Source of the DNA: a virus
IMG/VR virus record: IMGVR_UViG_3300036715_003254
Span: 1-64,000 of that record
Length of the DNA: 64,000 nucleotides
Strand: one strand, 5' to 3'
Positions within the stretch are counted from its first letter, which is position 1. Each line of letters begins with the position of its first letter. This document shows, piece by piece, positions 1-7,670 of the stretch. A program made the position numbers and the translations under genes. The notes beneath the pieces were generated by a model, which saw only the letters and a list, made by a program, of their open reading frames with translations, was not told where the DNA came from and made no database searches.

Positions 1-186
1 AACAACAGACCTAAACAAGACAAATTTATATGTACGGCTTGTGGTCATCAGACTAATCCAGATTTCCAGGCGTCTGTACATATACTATATAGAGGTATGA
101 AGTCGTTTGGGCTAGGAACTAGCCTTGCGGACTTATATAAACGCAAAGCCTTTCGTGTTTCAGCTTCGCTGGAAGCTGTTAGTTAG
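1..186 (+). CDS. tnpB: TnpB (IS200/IS605 OrfB) C-terminal fragment, 5' end outside window
   Basis: The frame is open from base 1 to a TAG at 184-186. It carries the last part of a TnpB RNA-guided nuclease: KFICTACG is the second CxxC half of the zinc ribbon, and NPDFQAS sits where TnpB has its third RuvC motif (usually D-x-N-A-A/S), so the catalytic Asp is kept while the usual Asn is Gln. TnpB cuts DNA using an omega RNA whose 3' end overlaps the transposon right end; that end follows at 187-218. Whether the rest of the gene is intact cannot be seen. A decayed copy of the same end faces it at 820-936. Confidence 0.8.
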   Translation, partial: NNRPKQDKFICTACGHQTNPDFQASVHILYRGMKSFGLGTSLADLYKRKAFRVSASLEAVS

Positions 187-218
187 GAAGCTCCTTCATT
201 TATGAAGGAGCGGTTCAC
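187..218 (+). mobile_element. IS605-type right end / omega-RNA 3' hairpin
   Basis: Directly after the tnpB stop, a perfect 10-bp hairpin (190-199 with 202-211) is followed by GGTTCAC at 212-218, a typical right-end layout of IS200/IS605 elements. In such systems the guide is the DNA immediately beyond the end, here from about 219. That this RNA is made is inferred. Confidence 0.65.
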
Positions 219-819
219 CAAGTTCTATTAAGCAAGAACAAGACTAAGAAACTGATTGTTTATGAATAAAGCAATCAAAAATTAAGCTATACAGTAGCTT
301 CCTGTAAGAATTGGTATATTCTTAACTAATCGATATAATAGATTATCAATTAACAAAGAATATATAGTAATAATTCGATAGATTTAAAATTTTTGCTTTC
401 TGTCTTTTAAAATCCCTCTAAAGGAAACATATACAACAATTTTTAAAAATATAAGTAACCGAGAACTTATAAAAATAAATCCTAAAAATATGATTGAAAT
501 TACAACCATAAATTTAGAGACAATTTGACAACAGTAGTTATAATTTGAAGGGATTTGCTTTGTTAGAGAAAATCCGCCTCTAAAATCACATTTTTAGAAT
601 TTATTGTTTTCTGATTTTAGAAACGGAAGAGAAAGAAGTTTTCAGTTCCAGATTCTATGTTTTAGTTTAGAGTCATCTAAAATATAGAATCAGAAACTAT
701 ATTTTAGAGGACTTAATATATGCTCTCGAAATTACAATTTTGCTGGTTTGATTGACAACCAAAATTTATATTCGAGAGCTTAAATATGCAATTCTGCATT
801 TTAAACTCCTCAATTTTTT
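219..819. other. Gene-free AT-rich stretch between two facing TnpB ends
   Basis: No convincing gene is seen. It holds two strong inverted repeats: a perfect 12-bp stem at 676-687/697-708, and a compound hairpin at 722-779 with outer arms 722-730/771-779 and inner arms 736-742/760-766. These could be transposon-end hairpins, terminators or folded RNA. Confidence 0.5.
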
Positions 820-936
820 GTGAACCGTTCCCTTCTGTAAACAGAGTGAACTTCCTAACTAACAACTTACAACAAAGTTGAGCACGAAAGGCTTTGTGTT
901 TATAGTCCACAAGGCTGGTTCCCAACCCAAACGACC
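820..936 (-). mobile_element. Decayed second copy of the TnpB right end, inverted
   Basis: On the minus strand this repeats the layout of 101-218: a coding remnant matching the TnpB tail (GLGTSLVDYKHKAF against GLGTSLADLYKRKAF), the shared string GTTAGTTAGGAAG, a weaker hairpin (834-838 with 841-845, 827-830 with 848-851) and GGTTCAC at 820-826. No TnpB body lies upstream, because another gene ends at 947. It is either a remnant or a stand-alone guide-RNA-like unit. Confidence 0.65.
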
Positions 937-946
937 TTATAAAATC

Positions 947-1174
947 CTATTTATTCGAAGCAAAAGCTAGAAGTTTGCTAACATTTTCTATTCTAGGTGA
1001 GAAAAACTCCTCTATATCCTTTTTTACGCTTTCAGAATACATATTGTTTTTCATAGCGTCTTTAGAGAACTTCACGCCATTTCTTTCTGTGGTAACTATT
1101 TCTTGAAGTTTATAATCTCTAGACAACCAATTACCACTTTGCTGTTTTGCGTGTGGGCGGAGCGCTTCTAGCAT
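947..1174 (-). CDS. Hypothetical protein, 75 aa
   Basis: I do not recognise this protein. It is hydrophilic, with no membrane segment. The ATG has a good AAGGAG ribosome site, and an early-type promoter lies at 1199-1221, so it is probably expressed. The first twenty codons are more GC-rich than the rest. It ends about 10 bp from the decayed TnpB end, which may have replaced its original downstream neighbour. Confidence 0.6.
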   Translation of the reverse strand: MLEALRPHAKQQSGNWLSRDYKLQEIVTTERNGVKFSKDAMKNNMYSESVKKDIEEFFSPRIENVSKLLAFASNK

Positions 1175-1198
1175 TTTATCTTCTCCTTTATAGGCGAA

Positions 1199-1221
1199 AT
1201 TCTATCGTAAATTACCTTAAA
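1199..1221 (-). promoter_or_regulatory. Early-type promoter (TTTAAG-11-TAGAAT)
   Basis: -10 TAGAAT at 1199-1204; TTTAAG at 1216-1221; 11-bp spacer. It serves the 947-1174 gene. Confidence 0.6.
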
Positions 1222-1242
1222 GTTTTATTAAACTTTAAAATT

Positions 1243-1464
1243 TTATTTTGTTCCAGACCCTAGCGATCTAGATCTAGACTCAGACCAAGACTTTGAAACA
1301 AACCAAGAATATTTTTTAGTCTGACTTACAGACCTTGAACTAGCTTTGGTTCTAGTCCAAGACCAAGACCTTGTCCCAGACCAAAAACCAGTCCCATACT
1401 TAGAATTTGACCAAGATCTAGATCTATTTTTTTCACGTCCAATTATTAAAACTGATATACACAT
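1243..1464 (-). CDS. Alternating-serine dipeptide-repeat protein
   Basis: The likely start is the ATG at 1464 (MCISVLIIGREK), which has a GGAAGGCG ribosome site; the frame also extends to a TTG at 1515. After about 12 residues the protein becomes an X-S alternation (RSRSWSNS, SWSESRSRS), encoded by an imperfect hexanucleotide repeat. Two more decayed copies lie next to it at 1593-1682 and 1702-1880. The alternation recalls the alternating-glycine proteins at 13217-13510 and 13878-14207. Function is unknown and it may already be decaying. Confidence 0.4.
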   Translation of the reverse strand: MCISVLIIGREKNRSRSWSNSKYGTGFWSGTRSWSWTRTKASSRSVSQTKKYSWFVSKSWSESRSRSLGSGTK

Positions 1465-1592
1465 TTTTACGCCTTCCTCTATTTTAGCCTTCGCCAAGTC
1501 CAAGAACAAGTACAAATAGGTCTAGACTTCGACCCAGACCAAGACCAATAAAAGGATCTAAAATATTTTCCAGTCCAAGACTTATTCATTGA

Positions 1593-1682
1593 TCAGGTTT
1601 TTGTACAAGAAAAAGATTGAGATCTCGACTTTGTCCAAGATGTATTTTGTTCGTATCCTGTTCTCAAGATTGCTATACACAT
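1593..1682 (-). pseudogene. Truncated copy of the alternating-serine repeat gene
   Basis: A 29-codon frame starts with MCIAILRTG, matching MCISVLIIG of the neighbour, behind a similar AAGAAGGC ribosome site. It runs into a few X-S repeats (TSWTKSRSQSFS) before a TGA. The flanking DNA around 1662-1710 matches that at 1440-1490, so the pair arose by tandem duplication. Confidence 0.45.
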
Positions 1683-1701
1683 TTTTATGCCTTCTTTTTA
1701 T

Positions 1702-1880
1702 TCAAGCCACGAAACCTGTTCCTGAACTTGAATCAACTCTCAACCAAGACTCTGATCTAGACCGAGAAATATGTCTAGAATTTGATACTGACTCATATCT
1801 AAACTTAGACTTAGACCAAGACATAGATTTATATTTTGGTCGAGACAAAGATTTTACTAAACCGACCCTTAAGAACGTCG
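1702..1880 (-). pseudogene. Decayed third copy of the alternating-serine repeat gene
   Basis: The minus-strand frame reads as X-S repeats (SMSWSKSKF, SRSRSESW) and stops at 1702. The first ATG is inside the repeat at 1824 with no ribosome site, and the conserved MCI start is missing. It begins right after the stop of the 1881-2156 gene. Confidence 0.45.
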
Positions 1881-2156
1881 TTACTTTTGTTCTCTAGGCA
1901 AATCTATGTTGATTTGTACGGCATCGATTATTGAGCCTCTGCCGATGATTACTTTCCCGTCAGGGAACGGCTCAACTTCTTTAAATTCTCTTTTTCCCAC
2001 CAGAGCGTCAGAAAATCTATTGGTGTCCGCAATCCAAGCGGCGTCTTCCAACACCAACTCTTGCGGTGTCACATCCACTAGTCTACCAGTGTCAATCATA
2101 GTCACTGTTCTGATGAGATATTTCTTTCCTATTTCCCAAGGACTTGTATCAGCCAT
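1881..2156 (-). CDS. Conserved small protein of unknown function, GC-rich island
   Basis: This 91-residue protein (MADTSPWEIGKKYLIRT, LEDAAWIADT, FPDGKVIIGRG) looks like a well-conserved short family found in bacteria and phages; I recall the type but not a function. The gene is visibly richer in G+C than its neighbours and uses codons that are rare around it, which suggests recent transfer. It has an early-type promoter at 2249-2271 and an 85-base leader containing a hairpin (CAAGTCAGAA pairing with TTCTGATTTG with one G-U). Confidence 0.75.
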   Translation of the reverse strand: MADTSPWEIGKKYLIRTVTMIDTGRLVDVTPQELVLEDAAWIADTNRFSDALVGKREFKEVEPFPDGKVIIGRGSIIDAVQINIDLPREQK

Positions 2157-2248
2157 TGTAATCCTTTCTTGTTTAATTTCAAGATAAAGAGTAAAAACTC
2201 TAACAAATCAGAATCAAAAACATTATATTTCTGACTTGCTAGAATTTT

Positions 2249-2271
2249 ATTCTAATAAAAAAAGGTTTAAA
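2249..2271 (-). promoter_or_regulatory. Early-type promoter (TTTAAA-11-TAGAAT)
   Basis: -10 TAGAAT at 2249-2254; TTTAAA at 2266-2271. It drives the GC-rich 1881-2156 gene. Confidence 0.55.
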
Positions 2272-2339
2272 AATTGAACGATTGAATCAAAGAAGAAACT
2301 ATTCAAAACCCAATTTCGATGTATTCTTCTTTTGTAATT

Positions 2340-2902
2340 CATTACAATTTTAATTATTTGACACGGGTCACCACGAGTCCTCAACACAAAGACTCAAAGA
2401 AGAATGATGAAATCAAAAGAGAAGTTTGGATCTATCCAATTGGCAGACAATATTTGCGTTGTATTCTCTCTTTATGATTCATTCTTTTTTGAATCTTTTA
2501 TAAAAGATTGATAAAATCGAAAAAGAACATTTTGAGACAGCTCTAATCAATCGGAAGCTCCGAATTAATTATTCACTAATTGGGTAGGGTATAAACCTAC
2601 GATCTCATCGTTTTGCTGACGATGTAGTCTTTTTCTATGATTCAATTGTATCATTTCTTGATTCAATGGCGCCAAGAAACCATTGAATCATTCGCACTGT
2701 TTCCCAGACAGCACTTAAAGGCTTCTTTTTAGAGCAATCAGCCAATCAAACTAACTCAACACTATATTAACGGAAGTGCTAACCGTCCGTTATTATTTAG
2801 AGCAACGAAAACTCATAGATTGTTCGCCTTTACCACAATCAGGTGTCAGCTGGGAAGGCTGAAAAGAGAACTCATTGAATAAAATTCTCTTTTCAACTTT
2901 CA
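2340..2902 (-). ncRNA. Candidate large structured RNA, about 560 nt
   Basis: There is no gene here but many hairpins: 2861-2870/2885-2894 (10 bp, just after the predicted start of transcription), 2660-2669/2680-2689 (10 bp), 2606-2611/2619-2624, 2584-2588/2596-2600, 2769-2773/2787-2791, 2551-2555/2559-2563, 2375-2379/2391-2395. TGACAC at 2359-2364 can pair with GTGTCA at 2843-2848, closing almost the whole stretch. TTGCTCTAAA occurs twice. The promoter at 2909-2942 gives the minus strand. I could not fit tRNA cloverleafs. Phages carry large folded RNAs such as GOLLD and ROOL; whether this belongs to either is not shown. Confidence 0.45.
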
Positions 2903-2908
2903 TAAATT

Positions 2909-2942
2909 ATTATAACTGAAATTAGTTTAAAAATTCTTTAAA
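2909..2942 (-). promoter_or_regulatory. Early-type promoter with two upstream elements
   Basis: -10 TATAAT at 2909-2914; TTTAAA at 2926-2931 and again at 2937-2942, 11 bp further. The first downstream feature is the folded RNA stretch. Confidence 0.65.
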
Positions 2943-2959
2943 TCCAGAGATAAAATCAA

Positions 2960-3240
2960 GTTTGATGTCAGAGTTTTTAGACTCTCGAGTTTTTAGTGCG
3001 CCTCACAACACAAAAGTTTAAACACAACAGTGTAGGTATTTTGACCTTACGAGTCTCGTCGCAGCAAAGGTTTTCCATTGACCTCAGGAAATCCAATCGG
3101 GCTTGTCTACGCCGGCAAGCAAGCGGATTATGTATGGGAAGATCGAAGTCTTACAGGCATACACAATCATTACCAATTTTCAATATTTGTTCGTTGTAAT
3201 CAAACTTTATAATGCTCTGGATTTAAAAGAACCTTTTATA
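2960..3240 (-). ncRNA. Second candidate structured RNA
   Basis: Gene-free and hairpin-rich: 3131-3136/3158-3163 (TGTATG/CATACA), 3101-3105/3116-3120 (GCTTG/CAAGC), 3049-3053/3055-3059 (ACGAG/CTCGT). It lies between the promoters at 3247-3269 and 2909-2942, so it could be a separate transcript or the first part of one longer RNA running to about 2340. It is more GC-rich than most intergenic DNA here. Confidence 0.4.
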
Positions 3241-3246
3241 GTTAAA

Positions 3247-3269
3247 ATTATAGCTAAGAAAAGTTTAAA
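3247..3269 (-). promoter_or_regulatory. Early-type promoter (TTTAAA-11-TATAAT)
   Basis: -10 TATAAT at 3247-3252; TTTAAA at 3264-3269. No protein gene lies downstream for 1.1 kb; the folded RNA region starts at once. Confidence 0.65.
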
Positions 3270-3383
3270 ATAAAGGAGAATTTTCCCTTATTTCAAAGAA
3301 CGCTTTATAACAAAATCGCCTTTCTCTTTCCAGTAAGATATAATCCAGATTTTGCTAGATGGTATTAAGGTGAACAGAAGAAA

Positions 3384-5909
3384 TTAAATTCTTCTATCCA
3401 AAGTCACTTTAGAGTAATATTCGTCTCTTAGCGCTTGAGAGTCTTCTGCTATTTTTTTAACATAAGGGAAGTATTTTATAATAGCATTTATAATACCCAT
3501 TTTAATACCTTCATCTTCCTCTCTTGAGCTTAAACCTAAGACTTGAGATTTAGGATTTAATCCCCATAAACTCTCTTTAATCATAATTTCTGTCATAGTC
3601 ATAATAATTTTTTTGTCGATATTATATCTCTTGAGTAGAGTTAAGCAACCATAGAATGATCTAAAAAGAGTTAAATCTGCTGATGTAGGCTTTTCTTTAA
3701 AAAGAAGCTCATAAATTTCTTCCAAATTTTTAGAATAAACTGAATTAGAAGTTTTTTCCTCTTTAAAGACATATTTTCCATCGTGCATAACAGGGTCACC
3801 GTTTTTATAGAAGATTTGTCTATATTTTACTCTCATACCTCTATCTACAGAGAATGCTAGCATAGAAAGCCTTCCCTTCGCTTTAGATGAACTAGAAAAT
3901 TTCATTTTATCATCTTCAGAAGGATCTTCTGGTTCAGGAGACGCATCAGTCAATAAAACAATATCTGGTCTGATAGAAAGCGCTCTTACCATATTGATTA
4001 TTAATAGCTTATGTGAAACACCCTTAATCTTATTTTCATATCCCATTACAGTATCAGACCAAACAGAACTATGAGCGAAAGATGAAAAGTCTGTTTGCAT
4101 TCCAGTCTTGTGGTCGTATGAAACCAACTCAAAATCTATTTGTACTTTTACATTGAAGTCTTTGAGAAGGAAAAGACAATTGAATTGAGCGTTATTACCA
4201 GCAGACTCTTTATTCATACCGATATATTGAACGCCTTTTGATATTTCCTTACCTCTATAATCTTGAAGAAAATCGAATAGTTGTTCTGAGTGAACATCAG
4301 GTACAGAAAGGTCTATGTCGCCGACTAGAGGTTTATATTTTTTGAATTCTTCATCACTGATCGATTTATCAAAGAACGCATTTGAAGAGCCGTTGAAAAC
4401 CATATGTGAATTTAGGTATTCTCTATTTTTCCAAATAGGAGTGCCGAATTTCTTTTCATAGTTGTCATTGATAGTGTTAAGCATTTCTGCTATTTTAGCT
4501 GTAATTTCACCTCTAGATAATTTATTCAAATCTATCTTATCTGCTGTGTGTATTTCGTCGCCTAGCCTTACTGAAACATTTCCACCTTCGTTTATTGTAG
4601 ATTCTTTACATTGACTCATTTTTGTGCGTTCTGAACCAGATAAGACTTCCCAACAGAAGCTTGTAAAACCTTTTGGTTTCTGAATTCTTATTGTCGGAGA
4701 AGCAACGAAAACGCCATTGGCATATCTCAAATAAAAGGTAAAAGAAGCTTTTGGAGTTCCATCAGAATATATTACTACATTGTATTGTATACCAGTATTA
4801 TCTTCTGCCTTATTTGAACAAATTTTTACAGAAATATTTTCACCAAAATCTGCTTGTTTTTTCACAAGGAAAATCTTTTTGTCTGTGAGGTAATAATATG
4901 ATTTTTTAGAAATATTTAAGAATCTAAAGACGTTTTCTTTAGTTTCGAGAAGTTTTTCAAATTGTGGTTTTAGAGAGTCTTTTATTTTATTAAAGAAGGC
5001 GTCTCTTTCGTTTTTAAATTTTGAAGCATTTTGAACAAAATAATTTCCAAAAGGTCTAAAATATTTTGATTTTATATTATAGGAATAAAAATTTTCTTCC
5101 TTTGTTGGATTTTCATCTATATTAAATCCAACAACGACATAATATTGATTGTCTCTTTTAAATATTCCGTATTTTATAATTTTGCTTTTCTTTTGACCTT
5201 CTTCTATTTTTTCTTGTTTAAATGAATCTTTCTTTTCCCCATCACCCCTAGAAAAACCGTAAATTACATTATCTTCTTTTATTTCTTGGAGATAATCAGC
5301 AACAATACTATTCCATAAAATTTTGAATTCTGAAGGAGCAGTCTTAATAAAAATATCACTATTTTCTTTTGAAAATTCTTTTGGTAAATTGTCTTCCAAT
5401 GCGTCTATTATTTCTTCGGAATTTTCATCATCTGAAGAAGCACCGCCGTCTTCTATATTTTTATCTACTTCTTTTGCTGTAAGATTAGTTAATGTTGAAG
5501 AAGCAGAGGCTTTTATAGAAACACCAGAATATTCAGAACCACTAGTAAATGAAACATCAGAAGGATCCGAATCTGCTGATTTGTTTTGTCCACCGGCCCA
5601 AGAAAATTCTGTTGGATTGTCTCCATCTTTCATTACATTTGAAAGCTCTGCTCCTCTTCTTCTGAAAACATTGAAAAGAGAAACATCTATCTCAGGTTTT
5701 CCATCTTTTGTTATTAGATCTAATCTTTTTTTAAGAGTATCCCAACCACCAGAAAATTTTGATGTGTCTCCCCAAAAATTTTCATCAAGAATATCTTCAG
5801 GAGATTTAATATCAATACCTCCGAGAAAATGAGACAAAACTCCCAATTCGGTAGAGTATCGAGTTTTTCCTGAAGCACCTTCACACAAAAACTCACTAAT
5901 TTTTTTCAT
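3384..5909 (-). CDS. Large protein with nucleotidyltransferase-like domain
   Basis: This protein has about 841 residues. Around residues 500-600 it has the marks of the polymerase-beta-type nucleotidyltransferase fold: a G-S step (FNGSSN), a D-x-D pair (VGDIDLSV) about 25 residues on, and a third Asp in KVQIDFEL. Substrate is unknown. Residues about 100-190 are acidic and low in complexity. I prefer the ATG at 5909 over a TTG at 5924, because the late-type promoter at 5936-5944 would leave almost no leader for the latter. The late promoter suggests a role in the particle or late in infection. Confidence 0.65.
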   Translation of the reverse strand: MKKISEFLCEGASGKTRYSTELGVLSHFLGGIDIKSPEDILDENFWGDTSKFSGGWDTLKKRLDLITKDGKPEIDVSLFNVFRRRGAELSNVMKDGDNPTEFSWAGGQNKSADSDPSDVSFTSGSEYSGVSIKASASSTLTNLTAKEVDKNIEDGGASSDDENSEEIIDALEDNLPKEFSKENSDIFIKTAPSEFKILWNSIVADYLQEIKEDNVIYGFSRGDGEKKDSFKQEKIEEGQKKSKIIKYGIFKRDNQYYVVVGFNIDENPTKEENFYSYNIKSKYFRPFGNYFVQNASKFKNERDAFFNKIKDSLKPQFEKLLETKENVFRFLNISKKSYYYLTDKKIFLVKKQADFGENISVKICSNKAEDNTGIQYNVVIYSDGTPKASFTFYLRYANGVFVASPTIRIQKPKGFTSFCWEVLSGSERTKMSQCKESTINEGGNVSVRLGDEIHTADKIDLNKLSRGEITAKIAEMLNTINDNYEKKFGTPIWKNREYLNSHMVFNGSSNAFFDKSISDEEFKKYKPLVGDIDLSVPDVHSEQLFDFLQDYRGKEISKGVQYIGMNKESAGNNAQFNCLFLLKDFNVKVQIDFELVSYDHKTGMQTDFSSFAHSSVWSDTVMGYENKIKGVSHKLLIINMVRALSIRPDIVLLTDASPEPEDPSEDDKMKFSSSSKAKGRLSMLAFSVDRGMRVKYRQIFYKNGDPVMHDGKYVFKEEKTSNSVYSKNLEEIYELLFKEKPTSADLTLFRSFYGCLTLLKRYNIDKKIIMTMTEIMIKESLWGLNPKSQVLGLSSREEDEGIKMGIINAIIKYFPYVKKIAEDSQALRDEYYSKVTLDRRI

Positions 5910-5935
5910 ATATTTCTCACTCAAATATTTTTAAG

Positions 5936-5944
5936 TATTTATTT
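5936..5944 (-). promoter_or_regulatory. Late-type promoter (AAATAAATA)
   Basis: AAATAAATA resembles the T4 late -10 element TATAAATA and lies 27 bp before the preferred start of the nucleotidyltransferase-like gene. It overlaps the stop codon of the upstream 58-residue gene. Confidence 0.5.
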
Positions 5945-6120
5945 TACAAACACTCAACTAATTCAAGCTCAAAAATATCTGTTTCACTCTTGCAAATAAG
6001 AGAGTATTTCAAGCCATCTTTACCTCTATAAATGAAATCTTCAACTTCTTCAAAATCATTCATAAATTCGTCATATCCGACAAATATTTTACCTTCTTCT
6101 TCCTTAATCATTTCTTTCAT
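5944..6120 (-). CDS. Small acidic hypothetical protein, 58 aa
   Basis: The protein starts MKEMIKEEEGKIFVGYDEF and ends LELVECL. It has a strong AAGGAG ribosome site 10 bases before the ATG and follows the glycosyltransferase gene by only 7 bases, so the two are co-transcribed. No family recognised. Confidence 0.65.
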   Translation of the reverse strand: MKEMIKEEEGKIFVGYDEFMNDFEEVEDFIYRGKDGLKYSLICKSETDIFELELVECL

Positions 6121-6127
6121 TTTAAAA

Positions 6128-7222
6128 TCAATCTCCTTTTAAGATATTTTGTAGATCTTTCTTAAAGGTTTTTGAACCTATGTCAAGTATATGGAAGTTG
6201 CTATAATTTTTATAGTAACCTGTTTTCCATTTTCTATCAATAAACTTCTTAGCATCTACTAGACAAATAGTTTTTAGTCCCATCAAAACACCAAGATGTA
6301 ATATTCCACTATCAGCGCATATCAAAGCAGACATATCTTTAAGAAGATCGTAAGTATCTTTCCAGTTTGTAATAGTAGGATTATTAACTCCTGCGTAATC
6401 CTTTCTAGGAACATTAAAGCAAGTCAATTCATATTTGCTCTTTAAGAACAGAATATTTTCAACATCTATGTCTCTATGTACTTCTACAGATCTTTCAGTA
6501 GTATTTAGTTGAAAGCCTATCTTATTATTTTTTGGAAATTTTAAATCTAGTTGATAAAAAGGAAACTCTCTTTTAACAACTAAGGAATAGTTAAACAAAT
6601 CCATTATAAGTGAAAAGTTTTCAACTTTGTTATTATGAAGATACCTGTTAATTTCAGTCGCATTTTTAGCTTGTTCATATTTAAATTGTGGAAACAAATA
6701 TTTCAATAATGAAATTATAGGCGCGTGTTGAGCTGGATGAAGTATTGTAATATTTTTATCTTTTATTATTTCAACATTTTGAAATGCCATAAAGATATCA
6801 CCAAAACCTTGTTCCAACACTATTACATATTCTTTTGTATTCGGAGCATCAACAAAACCAAATCTATTATATTTAGGCGAAGATATAAGTCTTATCACTT
6901 CTTCATTACCGTTTGACAATTTAATTTGATATCCTCTTAGTATATCGTACTCTGCTTGAAGGAATGGGTCATTTATTCTTGTTGATATCAAAAACTTAAA
7001 TCTGAAATATTCATCAAAGTCCGGACCAGAATATTCATTAATCATCTTCCAAGCAGAATCTAGCGAGCTTTGTTTTCCAGTCCTTTCGTAATCATAAAAA
7101 TAAGCTACTGCAGTTTCAAATCTAGCCAGTTCAAACTCAAGTAGTGCCTCGTCTAATGGTCTTATTACAACATTAGTTCTATGTCCTGGATCTATAAGTG
7201 TATGATGTAATTGTTGAGACAA
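6128..7222 (-). CDS. Glycosyltransferase family 9 (heptosyltransferase)-like protein
   Basis: The C-terminal half has the nucleotide-sugar binding signature of GT-B enzymes of the GT9/heptosyltransferase type: ALICADSGILHLGVLMGLKT, like the usual DSG-x2-H-x2-ALG. EQGFGDIFMA in the middle resembles the N-domain G-x-GD loop. At 364 residues the length fits. Such an enzyme moves a sugar from an activated donor; in a phage the target may be modified DNA bases or host surface sugars, which the sequence does not decide. An early-type promoter at 7259-7281 heads the gene. Confidence 0.7.
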   Translation of the reverse strand: MSQQLHHTLIDPGHRTNVVIRPLDEALLEFELARFETAVAYFYDYERTGKQSSLDSAWKMINEYSGPDFDEYFRFKFLISTRINDPFLQAEYDILRGYQIKLSNGNEEVIRLISSPKYNRFGFVDAPNTKEYVIVLEQGFGDIFMAFQNVEIIKDKNITILHPAQHAPIISLLKYLFPQFKYEQAKNATEINRYLHNNKVENFSLIMDLFNYSLVVKREFPFYQLDLKFPKNNKIGFQLNTTERSVEVHRDIDVENILFLKSKYELTCFNVPRKDYAGVNNPTITNWKDTYDLLKDMSALICADSGILHLGVLMGLKTICLVDAKKFIDRKWKTGYYKNYSNFHILDIGSKTFKKDLQNILKGD

Positions 7223-7258
7223 TAGTTATCCTTTTATATTTGGGCTCAAAATATTTTT

Positions 7259-7281
7259 ATTATACCTTATTTAGGTTTAAA
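7259..7281 (-). promoter_or_regulatory. Early-type promoter (TTTAAA-11-TATAAT)
   Basis: -10 TATAAT at 7259-7264; TTTAAA at 7276-7281, overlapping the end of the upstream gene. It serves the glycosyltransferase and the 58-residue gene. Confidence 0.65.
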
Positions 7282-7651
7282 ATATCGGTCTTTGAAGATG
7301 TTTCTCTGAAAAGTCTTTCAAAATCTTGTAAATAGCGTTTTCTATATCTCTTTCAGAGAAGCCTATACTGAATTCGTTTATCATTGTAAGTAAATTTTCT
7401 GAGATAATGAAATTAGTCCGAGCAAACTGATTGGTTTCTTCATTCTGACTAGAAAAATTGAATATAGTAACAACAAGTTCTTGGAAGTGTAGAACATAAG
7501 GGATTTTCCTTGTATATAGTTTACAGTCTTTTAAAAGAGCGCCAATATTACCACCACAGATTGTTAAAAGTAATTCAACCAAACTTTTTTCGAAAGTAAT
7601 TTCTCTTAAAACAAGGTTATCCCAAGTTAATAAGTCTTTTGTTACTATCAC
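7277..7651 (-). CDS. Hypothetical protein, 124 aa
   Basis: It starts with GTG (MIVTKDLLTWDNLVLRE). It looks like a soluble alpha/beta protein with no membrane segment or known motif. It is 20 bases downstream of the VapD-like gene, so probably co-transcribed with it. No family recognised. Confidence 0.6.
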   Translation of the reverse strand: MIVTKDLLTWDNLVLREITFEKSLVELLLTICGGNIGALLKDCKLYTRKIPYVLHFQELVVTIFNFSSQNEETNQFARTNFIISENLLTMINEFSIGFSERDIENAIYKILKDFSEKHLQRPIF

Positions 7652-7670
7652 GATCTTAATACCTTTGATT

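Noticed and set aside
2584-2640. tRNA-like arms (anticodon-like loops around CATCGT/ACGATG, stem GTAGG/CCTAC)
   Set aside because: No acceptor stem pairs on either strand, the T-loop lacks the conserved C and A, and position 33 is not U on the minus strand. It is treated as part of a larger folded RNA.
2996-3199. 67-codon plus-strand frame in the RNA region
   Set aside because: GTG start without ribosome site, and the residue mix looks random (many Arg, Ser, Leu).
5323-5832. 169-codon plus-strand frame opposite the nucleotidyltransferase-like gene
   Set aside because: Serine-rich mirror of the acidic minus-strand gene; no promoter or ribosome site.
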